NCBI GenBank assembly: GCA_018335615.1
Contig: JAGXRS010000127.1
Coordinates: forward strand, 1-7,632
Origin: Hydrogenophaga sp.
GTDB lineage: Bacteria > Pseudomonadota > Gammaproteobacteria > Burkholderiales > Burkholderiaceae_C
Length of the DNA: 7,632 nucleotides
Reading direction: 5' to 3'
Position numbers and translations under genes: made by a program
In this document: positions 1 to 5,406 of the stretch, one piece after another
How positions within the stretch are numbered: the first letter of the stretch is position 1
Layout: each line of letters begins with the position of its first letter
The notes under the pieces: model-generated
Told to the model about the DNA's origin: nothing
The model's database searches: none
The model's input: only the letters and a program-made list of their open reading frames with translations

Positions 1-605
1 AGCACCAGGAAGTCTGCCCAGCCGGCCAGCGCCAGCAGCGAAGCTTCATGGCGCCAAGCCACGCCTTCCATTGGGCGTCGGTTGTGGTAGCCAATGGACA
101 TGTCGAATCCGGCGGCGCGGCGCGCCACGGCCTGGCCGATGCGGCCCAGCCCGACGATGCCCAGCCGCTTGCCGCTCACGCGGGTGGTCGGGGGGTAGCG
201 ACCCTGCAGCCAGTCGCCACGGCGCACGAAGCGGTCAGCCGCCGCGATGCGCCGGGCCCCGTCGATCAGCAGGCCCATGGCCAGATCCGCCACGCAGTCG
301 TTCAACACATTGGGCGTGTAGCCCACGGGCAGCCCTTGCGCTCGGGCGGCGTCCAGCGGCAGCCGGTCAAGGCCGACACCGAAGGACGACAGCACCTCCA
401 AGGCCGGCAGCTGGGCCAGCCAGGAAGGCGGCATGCCGACCGGCGCCGAGGTCACCACCGCCGCCACGCGCGCGGCCTCATGCGCGTCGGCCAGCGGGGC
501 GGGAGCGGTCGTCGCCTGCGCGGTCAGCACCTCGTGCTGCTCGCGCAAAGAGTCTTCCAGCGCCGGCATCAGCGGACCGATCTGCAGGACGGTGGTTCTG
601 TTCAT
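1..605 (-). CDS. D-isomer-specific 2-hydroxyacid dehydrogenase (partial, 3' end outside window)
   Basis: This gene starts at ATG 605 and reads leftward off the window, giving 201 residues of a family usually about 310-330 long. It should be a cytoplasmic NAD(P)H-dependent reductase of 2-oxoacids, resembling glyoxylate/hydroxypyruvate reductases. Visible are the N-terminal substrate-domain segment SSFGVGLDRLPLD (73-85), the segment TPNVLNDCVADLAMGLL (97-113) and the Rossmann motif GLGRIG (152-157). After the second strand comes YHNRRP (173-178). Asn/Arg/Arg there, in place of an acidic residue, suggests NADP(H) preference (inference). The catalytic Arg, Glu and His lie beyond the edge and cannot be checked. 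In-frame GTG codons lie just upstream, but the ATG gives the expected family N-terminus (MNRTTVLQIGPLMPALE). No clear Shine-Dalgarno is seen. It is last in the leftward operon, 136 bases after gudD. Its substrate is unknown; it is not required for glucarate breakdown. Confidence 0.9.
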   Translation of the reverse strand, partial: MNRTTVLQIGPLMPALEDSLREQHEVLTAQATTAPAPLADAHEAARVAAVVTSAPVGMPPSWLAQLPALEVLSSFGVGLDRLPLDAARAQGLPVGYTPNVLNDCVADLAMGLLIDGARRIAAADRFVRRGDWLQGRYPPTTRVSGKRLGIVGLGRIGQAVARRAAGFDMSIGYHNRRPMEGVAWRHEASLLALAGWADFLV

Positions 606-665
606 GGGTTCAGTGCGTCTCTCTGTAGACACCACACCTACGCCGCGAGAGGTCGCCCAGCCGAG

Positions 666-715
666 GATGCCGCCGATCTGGCTTCGCCAGTCGGCAGGCA
701 TCGCCCCCTGGGGGG
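666..715. repeat. Structured intergenic repeat, copy A (between gudD and the hydroxyacid dehydrogenase gene)
   Basis: The core is a 37-base interrupted hairpin: 666-671 pairs with 697-702, 672-676 with 691-695, and 678-682 with 686-690, with a TTC loop and single-base bulges at 677 and 696. It is followed without a gap by GCCCCCTGGGGGG (703-715). A further tail runs to about 740 (CGC-GAA-GCG mini-hairpin at 719-727, then a G-run at 732-737), ending one base before the gudD stop codon. It aligns without gaps to copy B at 2125-2174 (37 of 50 identical), and most differences are compensatory. In the mRNA sense (minus strand) no T-run follows the hairpin, so it does not look like a standard intrinsic terminator. 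An intercistronic RNA-processing, stability or attenuation role, or a dispersed REP-like repeat, are the options. Confidence 0.7.
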
Positions 716-741
716 TGACGCGAAGCGGCGCGGGGGGAGCT

Positions 742-2076
742 TCATCTGACCAGGCACGGCTTTTTGTTGTCGAAGGTCCACCCCGGGATCAGGTACTGCA
801 TCGCCATGGCGTCATCGCGCGCGCCCAGGCCGTGCTGCAGGTAGAGCTGGTGGGCTTTTTCCACCTCGGCCATGTCGATCTCGATCCCCAGGCCGGGCTT
901 CTTCGGCACCTGCACGTAGCCGCCTTCGATCTGCAGCGGGTCTTTGGTCAGGCGCTGGCCGTCCTGCCAGATCCAGTGTGTGTCGATGGCCGTGACCTTG
1001 CCGGGTGCTGCCGCGCCCACATGGGTAAACATGGCCAGCGAGATGTCGAAATGGTTGTTGGAGTGGCTGCCCCAGGTCAGGCCCCAGTCGCGGCAGGTCT
1101 GTGCCACGCGCACGCTGCCGGCCATGGTCCAGAAGTGCGGGTCGGCCAGCGGAATGTCCACACTTTGCAGCGCCAGCGAGTGGGCGAGCTGGCGCCAGTC
1201 GGTGGCGACCATGTTGGTGGCGGTGGGCAGGCCGGTGGCGCGGCGGAACTCGGCCATCACCTCGCGGCCGGAGAAGCCGTCTTCGGCGCCGCACGGGTCT
1301 TCGGCATAGGCGACGATGCCGCGCATCTTCTCGCCCAGGCGGATCGCGTCTTTCAGCAGCCAGCCGCCGTTGGGGTCCAGCGTCACGCGCGCATCGGGGA
1401 AGCGCTGGTGCAGCGCGGTCACGGCCTCGACTTCTTCGTCGCCGGACAGCACACCGCCCTTGAGCTTGAAGTCCTGGAAGCCGTAACGCGCCTGCGCGGC
1501 CTCGGCCAGGCGCACCACGGCTTCGGGTGTCATGGCCTTCTCGTGGCGCAGGCGGCACCAGTCGTCGGCGTTGTCGGGCTCGCTGGCGTAGGGCAGGTCC
1601 GTCTTCAGGCGGTCGCCGACGAAGAACAGGTAGCCCAGCATCTGCACCGCATCGCGCTGCTGGCCTTCGCCCAGCAGGGCCGCCACCGGCACGCCCAGGT
1701 GCTGGCCCTGCAGGTCGAGCAGGGCCGACTCCACGGCGGTGACGGCGTGGATGGTGGTGCGCAGGTCAAAGGTCTGCAGGCCGCGCCCGCCGCTGTCGCG
1801 GTCGGCGAACTTTGCGCGCATGGCGTTCAGGATGGACTGCAGGTTGCCGATGGCCTGGCCTTCCACCAGAGGGCGCGCATCTTCCAGCGTCTGGCGGATC
1901 TTCTCGCCGCCCGGCACCTCGCCCAGGCCGGTGTGACCGGCGTTGTCGGTGACGATCACGATGTTGCGCGTGAAGAAGGGCGCGTGCGCGCCGGACAGGT
2001 TGAGCAACATGCCGTCGCGCCCCGCCACGGGGATGACGCGCATGGACGAGACGACGGGGGCAGAAGAAGCGGTCAT
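742..2076 (-). CDS. gudD: Glucarate dehydratase
   Basis: This is an enolase-superfamily enzyme that dehydrates D-glucarate (and typically L-idarate) to 5-dehydro-4-deoxy-D-glucarate, the first step of the pathway. The 444 residues match the roughly 446 of E. coli GudD nearly end to end by recall, including NLSGAHAPFFTRNIVIV near the N-terminus and PGWTFDNKKP near the C-terminus. Catalytic residues of the family are present: the KxK pair K204/K206 (FKLKGG), metal ligands D234 (LDPNG), E259 or D260 (AYAEDP) and N288 (TATNM), and the D312 and H338 dyad (ADPHFW, WGSHSNNHFD). The ATG at 2076 is chosen because the frame upstream to 2262 is low-complexity repeat sequence and family similarity begins at about residue 8. 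No Shine-Dalgarno precedes it; the mRNA there is a pyrimidine-rich tract. It is fourth in the leftward operon and lies between two copies of the structured repeat. Confidence 0.97.
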   Translation of the reverse strand: MTASSAPVVSSMRVIPVAGRDGMLLNLSGAHAPFFTRNIVIVTDNAGHTGLGEVPGGEKIRQTLEDARPLVEGQAIGNLQSILNAMRAKFADRDSGGRGLQTFDLRTTIHAVTAVESALLDLQGQHLGVPVAALLGEGQQRDAVQMLGYLFFVGDRLKTDLPYASEPDNADDWCRLRHEKAMTPEAVVRLAEAAQARYGFQDFKLKGGVLSGDEEVEAVTALHQRFPDARVTLDPNGGWLLKDAIRLGEKMRGIVAYAEDPCGAEDGFSGREVMAEFRRATGLPTATNMVATDWRQLAHSLALQSVDIPLADPHFWTMAGSVRVAQTCRDWGLTWGSHSNNHFDISLAMFTHVGAAAPGKVTAIDTHWIWQDGQRLTKDPLQIEGGYVQVPKKPGLGIEIDMAEVEKAHQLYLQHGLGARDDAMAMQYLIPGWTFDNKKPCLVR

Positions 2077-2115
2077 GACAAGAACGAGAGAAGAAACGGA
2101 TGGGGGGAGGGGAAG
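2077..2115 (-). promoter_or_regulatory. Pyrimidine-rich leader directly before gudD, no Shine-Dalgarno
   Basis: Of the 39 bases directly upstream of the gudD ATG, 35 are pyrimidines in the mRNA sense (purines on the plus strand), and no GGAG-like motif lies at the usual spacing. The other operon genes checked (both Bug genes, kdgD) have at least a partial purine-rich Shine-Dalgarno. Initiation through ribosomal protein S1 binding to the pyrimidine tract is a possible explanation (inference). Confidence 0.4.
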
Positions 2116-2124
2116 CCAGCCCAG

Positions 2125-2174
2125 GGCGCCGCGGAACCGGCTCCGCCGGGCCGCCAGCGCCGCCCCCTGGGGGG
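2125..2174. repeat. Structured intergenic repeat, copy B (between the second Bug gene and gudD)
   Basis: This has the same architecture as copy A, offset by exactly 1459 bases. The stem pairs 2125-2129 with 2157-2161, 2131-2134 with 2151-2154, and 2137-2141 with 2145-2149 around a TCC loop, followed by GCCCCCTGGGGGG (2162-2174). Relative to copy A, four base pairs changed on both sides (A-T to G-C, T-A to C-G, C-G to G-C, T-A to C-G) and two pairs were lost (C-G to C.A, A-T to A.G). The other differences fall in bulges or the loop. It lies in the 199-base spacer between the second Bug gene and gudD. No T-run follows in the mRNA sense. Confidence 0.7.
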
Positions 2175-2188
2175 CTGAGGGCCGCGGC

Positions 2189-2268
2189 TCCAAGCCTGCC
2201 TGCGCAGGCTTGGACTGCCCGAAGAGGCATCGGCTCTGCCGATGCTGCGGCCTGCCAGGCACGCCGCA
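2189..2268. repeat. Cluster of three hairpins after the second Bug gene
   Basis: Three inverted repeats lie almost back to back. At 2189-2214 there is a perfect 11-bp stem with loop CTGC (arms TCCAAGCCTGC and GCAGGCTTGGA). At 2227-2245 there is a perfect 8-bp stem with loop TCT (GCATCGGC and GCCGATGC). At 2246-2268 there is a 6-bp stem (TGCGGC and GCCGCA). In the mRNA sense they begin seven bases after the Bug stop codon and precede repeat copy B. Strong structure just after a stop codon could act as a 3'-end stabiliser or partial terminator, but no T-run follows any of them. Confidence 0.6.
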
Positions 2269-2275
2269 GGAGCCC

Positions 2276-3235
2276 TTAATCAGCCTTGATGTTGCGCGCC
2301 ACGATCAGCTTGGCCCAGCGGGCGTACTCGGCGGCCTGGAAGCTGGCGAACTGCTCGGGCGTGTTCAGCACGATCTCGAAGCCCAGCTCGGTCAGGCGCG
2401 CGCTGGTGGCGGGCTCCTTGATGATGGACACGATGGCATCGTGCAAACGTTTCTTGACGTCGGCCGGCAAGCCTTTGGGCGCGGCCACGGCCTGCCACGA
2501 CTGCACGCCCGCGTTCTTCACGCCGCTTTCCTCCAGTGTGGGCACGTCGGGCAGGAAGCTCGAACGCTGGGCGCTGGTGATGGCCAGGGCGCGCAGCTTG
2601 CCGGCCTTGATCTGCCCCATGGCGGTGTTGATGTTCATGAACGAAGCGTCCACCTGGTTGCCCAGCAGGTCGTTCATCACCGGGCCGCCGCCCCGGTAGG
2701 GGATGTGCACGCCGCTGGTGCCGGTCTGCTGCCAGAAGAGTTCGGCCGTGAGGTGGTCGGACGAGCCATTGCCCGACGAGGCGAAACTCATGCGGCCCGG
2801 GTTGGCCTTCTTGAACGCAATCACATCGGCCAGCGATTTGTGCGGCGAGGCCGCGGGCACCACCAGCACGTTGGGCGCCTGCACCACCACGGTGATGGGC
2901 TCCAGGTCCTTGAGCGGGTCGTAGTTCACCTTGATGAGGTGCGGCGCGATCACGAAGGGGCCCAGCGAGGACACGAACAGCGTGTGGCCGTCGGGTGCGG
3001 AGCGGGCCACATGGGCGGCGCCGATGGTGCCGGTGGCGCCGGCCCGGTTCTCCACGATCACCGTTGCGCCAGCGCCGAGCTTTTCAGGCAGCTTGGCCGA
3101 AATCGTGCGCGCGATCAGGTCGGTGGAACCACCGGGCGGGAAGGGCACCAGCAGGGTGACGGGTTTCTCGGGCCAGGCCAGGGCCGACAGGCTCGTGGTG
3201 GCCGCGACCAGCAGGGTGATGAGGGATTTTTTCAT
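2276..3235 (-). CDS. Bug-family (TctC-like) periplasmic solute-binding protein, second copy
   Basis: This is a 319-residue extracytoplasmic binding protein of the Bug/TctC family, which presents organic acids to tripartite tricarboxylate transporters or to sensing systems. It has a Sec signal peptide: MKK, a hydrophobic stretch at 5-19 and probable cleavage ALA|WPEKP after A20. The mature protein shows the family's first binding loop VPFPPGGSTD (30-39), ENRAGATGTIGA (62-73), DGHTLFV (82-88) and the YRGGG segment (180-184). GGAG lies about 8 bases before the ATG at 3235. The gene is 24 bases downstream of the first Bug gene, so the two are probably co-transcribed. It is clearly diverged from its neighbour, so this is not a recent duplication. 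Ligand is inferred from context as glucarate or a related sugar diacid or pathway intermediate. No TctA/TctB partner genes are in the window. Confidence 0.95.
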   Translation of the reverse strand: MKKSLITLLVAATTSLSALAWPEKPVTLLVPFPPGGSTDLIARTISAKLPEKLGAGATVIVENRAGATGTIGAAHVARSAPDGHTLFVSSLGPFVIAPHLIKVNYDPLKDLEPITVVVQAPNVLVVPAASPHKSLADVIAFKKANPGRMSFASSGNGSSDHLTAELFWQQTGTSGVHIPYRGGGPVMNDLLGNQVDASFMNINTAMGQIKAGKLRALAITSAQRSSFLPDVPTLEESGVKNAGVQSWQAVAAPKGLPADVKKRLHDAIVSIIKEPATSARLTELGFEIVLNTPEQFASFQAAEYARWAKLIVARNIKAD

Positions 3236-3259
3236 GTGTGTCTCCAGAAGGTGGGGGGC

Positions 3260-4240
3260 TTATTCGAGGGTGATCTTTTCTTCGCGCACGATGGTGGCCA
3301 TGTCGACCAGTTCCTTGCCGATCCAGGTCGCGAACTCGTTGCTGCTCATGGCCGAGGGCTCCGCGCCCAGCACCTGCAGTTTTTCCTTCACGTCGGGCAG
3401 GGCCACGATGCGCTGCACCTCGGCGTGGATCAGATCGACGATGGGCTTGGGCGTGCCGGCCGGTGCCAGCAGGCCCTGCCAGCTGCCCGTGAGGAACTTG
3501 GGAACGGTTTCGCTCACGGTGGGGGTGTCAGGCAGTTCGCCCCAGCGTTTGCTGCTGGAGACGGCCAGCAGCTTGAGCTTGCCGGCCTTGACGTGCGGAT
3601 AGGTGGCGACCATGCCGTTGAAGGTGACGTCGATGTGCCCGCCCACCAGGTCGTTCATGGCCTGCGAGCCGCCCCGGTAGGGCACCACGTTCCACTGGAT
3701 GCCGTGGTGGCGTGCGAACTGCACACCGGCCAGGTGCGTCGCGCTGCCCATGCCGGCCGCGGCCGCGTAGCTCAGCTTGTTCGGGTTGGCCTTGGCGTAG
3801 CGAACCAGTTCGGCGACGGTGTTGGCCGGTACCTTGGTGCTGACCACCAGCAGGTGGGGCGAGTAGCCCACCATGGCCACGGGCGTGAAGTCTTTCTGCA
3901 CATCGAACGGCAGCTTGTGCAGCGCCGGGCTGATGGTGAGGTTGCCCACGTCCATCAGCAGGAAGGTGTGGCCGTCGGCCGCCGATTTGGCGACATGGTC
4001 GGCCCCCACGTTGCCGGCGTTGCCGGCGCGGTTGTCGATGATGACGGGCTGGCCCAGGTTCTCGCTCATCTTCTGGCCGATGAGGCGCGCCAGCACGTCG
4101 GACGTGCCGCCGGCGGGGAAGGGCACCACGATGCGGATGGTCTTGCTCGGGTAGCCCGGCACTTTCGTCTGCGCCATGGCGGGGGCGGCGACCATGGCCA
4201 GGGTGGCGACGGTGCCGAGCAGGAAGGTTCGCTTTTTCAT
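3260..4240 (-). CDS. Bug-family (TctC-like) periplasmic solute-binding protein, first copy
   Basis: A 326-residue secreted binding protein with a clear Sec signal peptide (MKKR, hydrophobic 6-19, cleavage AMA|Q after A23). Family landmarks are VVPFPAGGTSD (38-48), DNRAGNAGNVGADHVAKSA (69-87), DGHTFLL (89-95) and the YRGGS segment (188-192) followed by AMNDLVGGHIDVTF. Length is typical for the family. A partial Shine-Dalgarno (AAAGAG) precedes the ATG at 4240. It follows the kdgD-like gene after 91 bases and precedes the second Bug gene by 24 bases. Context suggests periplasmic capture of D-glucarate or another aldarate; the ligand cannot be read from the sequence. An orphan Bug may work with transporter subunits encoded elsewhere or act in signalling. 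Confidence 0.95.
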   Translation of the reverse strand: MKKRTFLLGTVATLAMVAAPAMAQTKVPGYPSKTIRIVVPFPAGGTSDVLARLIGQKMSENLGQPVIIDNRAGNAGNVGADHVAKSAADGHTFLLMDVGNLTISPALHKLPFDVQKDFTPVAMVGYSPHLLVVSTKVPANTVAELVRYAKANPNKLSYAAAAGMGSATHLAGVQFARHHGIQWNVVPYRGGSQAMNDLVGGHIDVTFNGMVATYPHVKAGKLKLLAVSSSKRWGELPDTPTVSETVPKFLTGSWQGLLAPAGTPKPIVDLIHAEVQRIVALPDVKEKLQVLGAEPSAMSSNEFATWIGKELVDMATIVREEKITLE

Positions 4241-4287
4241 GTCTCGCTCTTTCAGGGGAAGGGTGGGGTGGCCGGTGGCGCCAGGAA

Positions 4288-4306
4288 GGCCAGAGGCTTT
4301 CTGGCC
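4288..4306. other. Hairpin in the kdgD-Bug spacer
   Basis: A perfect 7-bp inverted repeat, GGCCAGA and TCTGGCC, with a 5-base loop lies in the 91-base spacer between the kdgD-like stop codon and the first Bug gene. No T-run follows on the minus strand, so full termination is unlikely. Partial attenuation or an mRNA-processing barrier that would set enzyme and binding-protein levels apart is possible (inference). Confidence 0.45.
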
Positions 4307-4331
4307 GGGTCTTCTGAACGGACGCTTTTTC

Positions 4332-5249
4332 TTATTGCGGACCCAGGGCGTCGATCAGCGCCTTGAGTTCTTCCATCTCGGCCGGCTTCAGGTCCGACAG
4401 CGGCGCGCGCACCGGGCCTGCGCTGTGGCCGACCAGCGTGGCCCCCGCCTTGATGATGCTCACGCCGTAGCCTTCGACGCGGTTGCGGATCTTCAGGTAG
4501 GGCATGAAGAACTGTTTGAGCAGCCGGTGCTGCGTGGCCATGTCGTCGGTGCGCACGGCTTCGTAGAACGCCATCGCGGTCTTGGGGATGAAGTTGAAGA
4601 CGGCGGACGAGTACACCGGCGTGCCCAGCGCCTTGTAGGCGGCGGCGTACACCTCGGCCGTGGGCAGGCCGCCCAGGTAGGCGAAACGGTCGCCCATGGC
4701 CATGTAGATGGACGACATGGTCTCGATGTTGCCCACGCCGTCCTTGAAACCGATCAGGTTGGGGCAGCGCTCGGCCAGGATGGCCAGCGACTCGGGCGTG
4801 AGCTTGGTGCGGTCGCGGTTGTAGACGATGACGCCGAACTGCACGCTCTTGCAGACCTGCTCGACGTGGGCGATCAGGCCTTCCTGGCCGGCTTCGGTCA
4901 GGTAGTGCGGCAGCAGCAACACGCCGTGGGCGCCCAGACGCTCGGCTTCCTGCGCGTGGGCAATGGCCGTGCGGGTGGGGCCGCCGGCGCCGGCAATGAT
5001 GGGCACCTTGCCGCGGCAGGTGTCCACCGCGGTCTGGATGATCTGGCCGTATTCCGCGCCGTAGAGCGAGAAGTACTCGCCCGTGCCGCCGGCGGCGAAC
5101 AGCGCGCTGGCGCCGTAGGGTGCCAGCCACTCCAGGCGGGCGGCGTAGGACGCGGCGTTGAAATCGCCCTGGGCGTCGAAGTCCGTCACGGGGAAGGACA
5201 GCAGGCCGGAGGACATGACGTGCTTGAGGTCTTGGGGGGTGTAGTGCAT
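4332..5249 (-). CDS. kdgD: 5-dehydro-4-deoxyglucarate dehydratase (decarboxylating)
   Basis: A class I aldolase-fold enzyme (DapA/NAL superfamily) that converts 5-dehydro-4-deoxy-D-glucarate to 2,5-dioxopentanoate, CO2 and water; this is the second pathway step. The 305 residues agree with the family length of about 300-305. Diagnostic features are SSGLLSFPVTDFD (13-25), the carboxylate-binding GGTGE (54-58), Tyr143 in VIVYNRD and the Schiff-base Lys169 in IGFKDG. The sequence is closer to KdgD than to DapA by recall. The start is set at 5249 because MHYTPQDLKHVMSSGLLSFP fits the family N-terminus and a GAGAAG Shine-Dalgarno sits five bases upstream. An in-frame ATG at 5303 would add 18 residues with no family counterpart. 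It is the first gene of the leftward operon, about 110 bases downstream of a promoter and operator facing a divergent GntR regulator. Confidence 0.96.
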   Translation of the reverse strand: MHYTPQDLKHVMSSGLLSFPVTDFDAQGDFNAASYAARLEWLAPYGASALFAAGGTGEYFSLYGAEYGQIIQTAVDTCRGKVPIIAGAGGPTRTAIAHAQEAERLGAHGVLLLPHYLTEAGQEGLIAHVEQVCKSVQFGVIVYNRDRTKLTPESLAILAERCPNLIGFKDGVGNIETMSSIYMAMGDRFAYLGGLPTAEVYAAAYKALGTPVYSSAVFNFIPKTAMAFYEAVRTDDMATQHRLLKQFFMPYLKIRNRVEGYGVSIIKAGATLVGHSAGPVRAPLSDLKPAEMEELKALIDALGPQ

Positions 5250-5302
5250 GGGGACTTCTCGGAGGGCGGTGATCGGGCAGCGAACGGTGGAGGAAGGGCG
5301 CA

Positions 5303-5329
5303 TTACCTTTGGTACAGTGGATGCATCAT
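5303..5329 (-). other. Possible 8-codon upstream ORF in the kdgD leader
   Basis: In the predicted 5' leader of kdgD a short frame ATG-ATG-CAT-CCA-CTG-TAC-CAA-AGG-TAA encodes MMHPLYQR. Its stop codon overlaps (TAATG) an ATG at 5303 that is in frame with kdgD. No Shine-Dalgarno is visible before it, so translation is doubtful. It is recorded because of the stop-start overlap and because it lies within the transcribed leader. Confidence 0.15.
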
Positions 5330-5344
5330 TCAGATGTCAGTTGT

Positions 5345-5361
5345 ATGTTGTCTGACAACAT
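5345..5361. promoter_or_regulatory. Operator O1: perfect palindrome for the GntR/FadR-type regulator
   Basis: ATGTTGTCTGACAACAT is a perfect 8+1+8 inverted repeat. Its core TTGTCTGACAA fits the t.GT...AC.a pattern known for FadR-subfamily GntR operators. It lies in the divergent intergenic region, 46 bases before the regulator's ATG and at the predicted start point of the leftward operon promoter. Bound regulator would therefore block kdgD operon transcription and probably its own gene. Relief by a glucarate-pathway metabolite is inferred. Confidence 0.8.
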
Positions 5362-5367
5362 GGCACG

Positions 5368-5396
5368 ATTCTGCAAACGTGCCAGCGCTCTGTCAA
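5368..5396 (-). promoter_or_regulatory. Sigma70-type promoter for the kdgD-Bug-Bug-gudD operon
   Basis: On the minus strand a perfect -35 box TTGACA (plus-strand 5391-5396) is followed by a 17-base spacer and CAGAAT (5368-5373; 4 of 6 matches to TATAAT). The predicted start point, 6-7 bases further, falls at about 5361-5362, the edge of operator O1. This gives a leader of about 110 bases before kdgD. Confidence 0.65.
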
Positions 5397-5399
5397 GGA
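5395..5399 (+). promoter_or_regulatory. Ribosome binding site of the regulator gene
   Basis: AAGGA lies seven bases before ATG 5407 and supports that start over the in-frame ATG at 5428. It shares two bases with the -35 box of the divergent kdgD promoter. Confidence 0.6.
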
Positions 5400-5406
5400 A
5401 AAAGCC

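Noticed and set aside
606..741. Intrinsic terminator after gudD
   Set aside because: The hairpins are strong but no T-run follows on the minus strand, and a codirectional gene starts directly after.
766..1953. GTTGTC motifs inside gudD (766-771, 1570-1575, 1942-1947)
   Set aside because: They are coding sequence for Asp-Asn codons and lack the second half-site at the right spacing.
2077..2262. Upstream start at 2262 for gudD
   Set aside because: The extra 62 codons consist of the hairpin cluster and repeat copy B; known GudD proteins begin near residue 1 of the 2076 start.
433..4366. Very long plus-strand open frames (433-2178 and 1943-4366) opposite gudD, the Bug genes and the upstream spacers
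   Set aside because: They are antisense to well-recognised genes, are rich in Gly, His, Arg and Gln as expected from the mirrored codon pattern of GC-rich DNA, and show no recognisable domain.
5250..5303. Upstream start at 5303 for kdgD
   Set aside because: The 18 extra residues have no family counterpart, while the 5249 start has a GAGAAG motif and the expected N-terminus.
5335..5340. TGTCAG just left of O1 as a third operator
   Set aside because: Only a half-site; the other half does not match, so it cannot be told from chance.
5341..5369. Promoter for the regulator (TTGTAT, 17 bp, CACGAT)
   Set aside because: Each box matches the consensus at only 3 of 6 positions, which is too weak to annotate.
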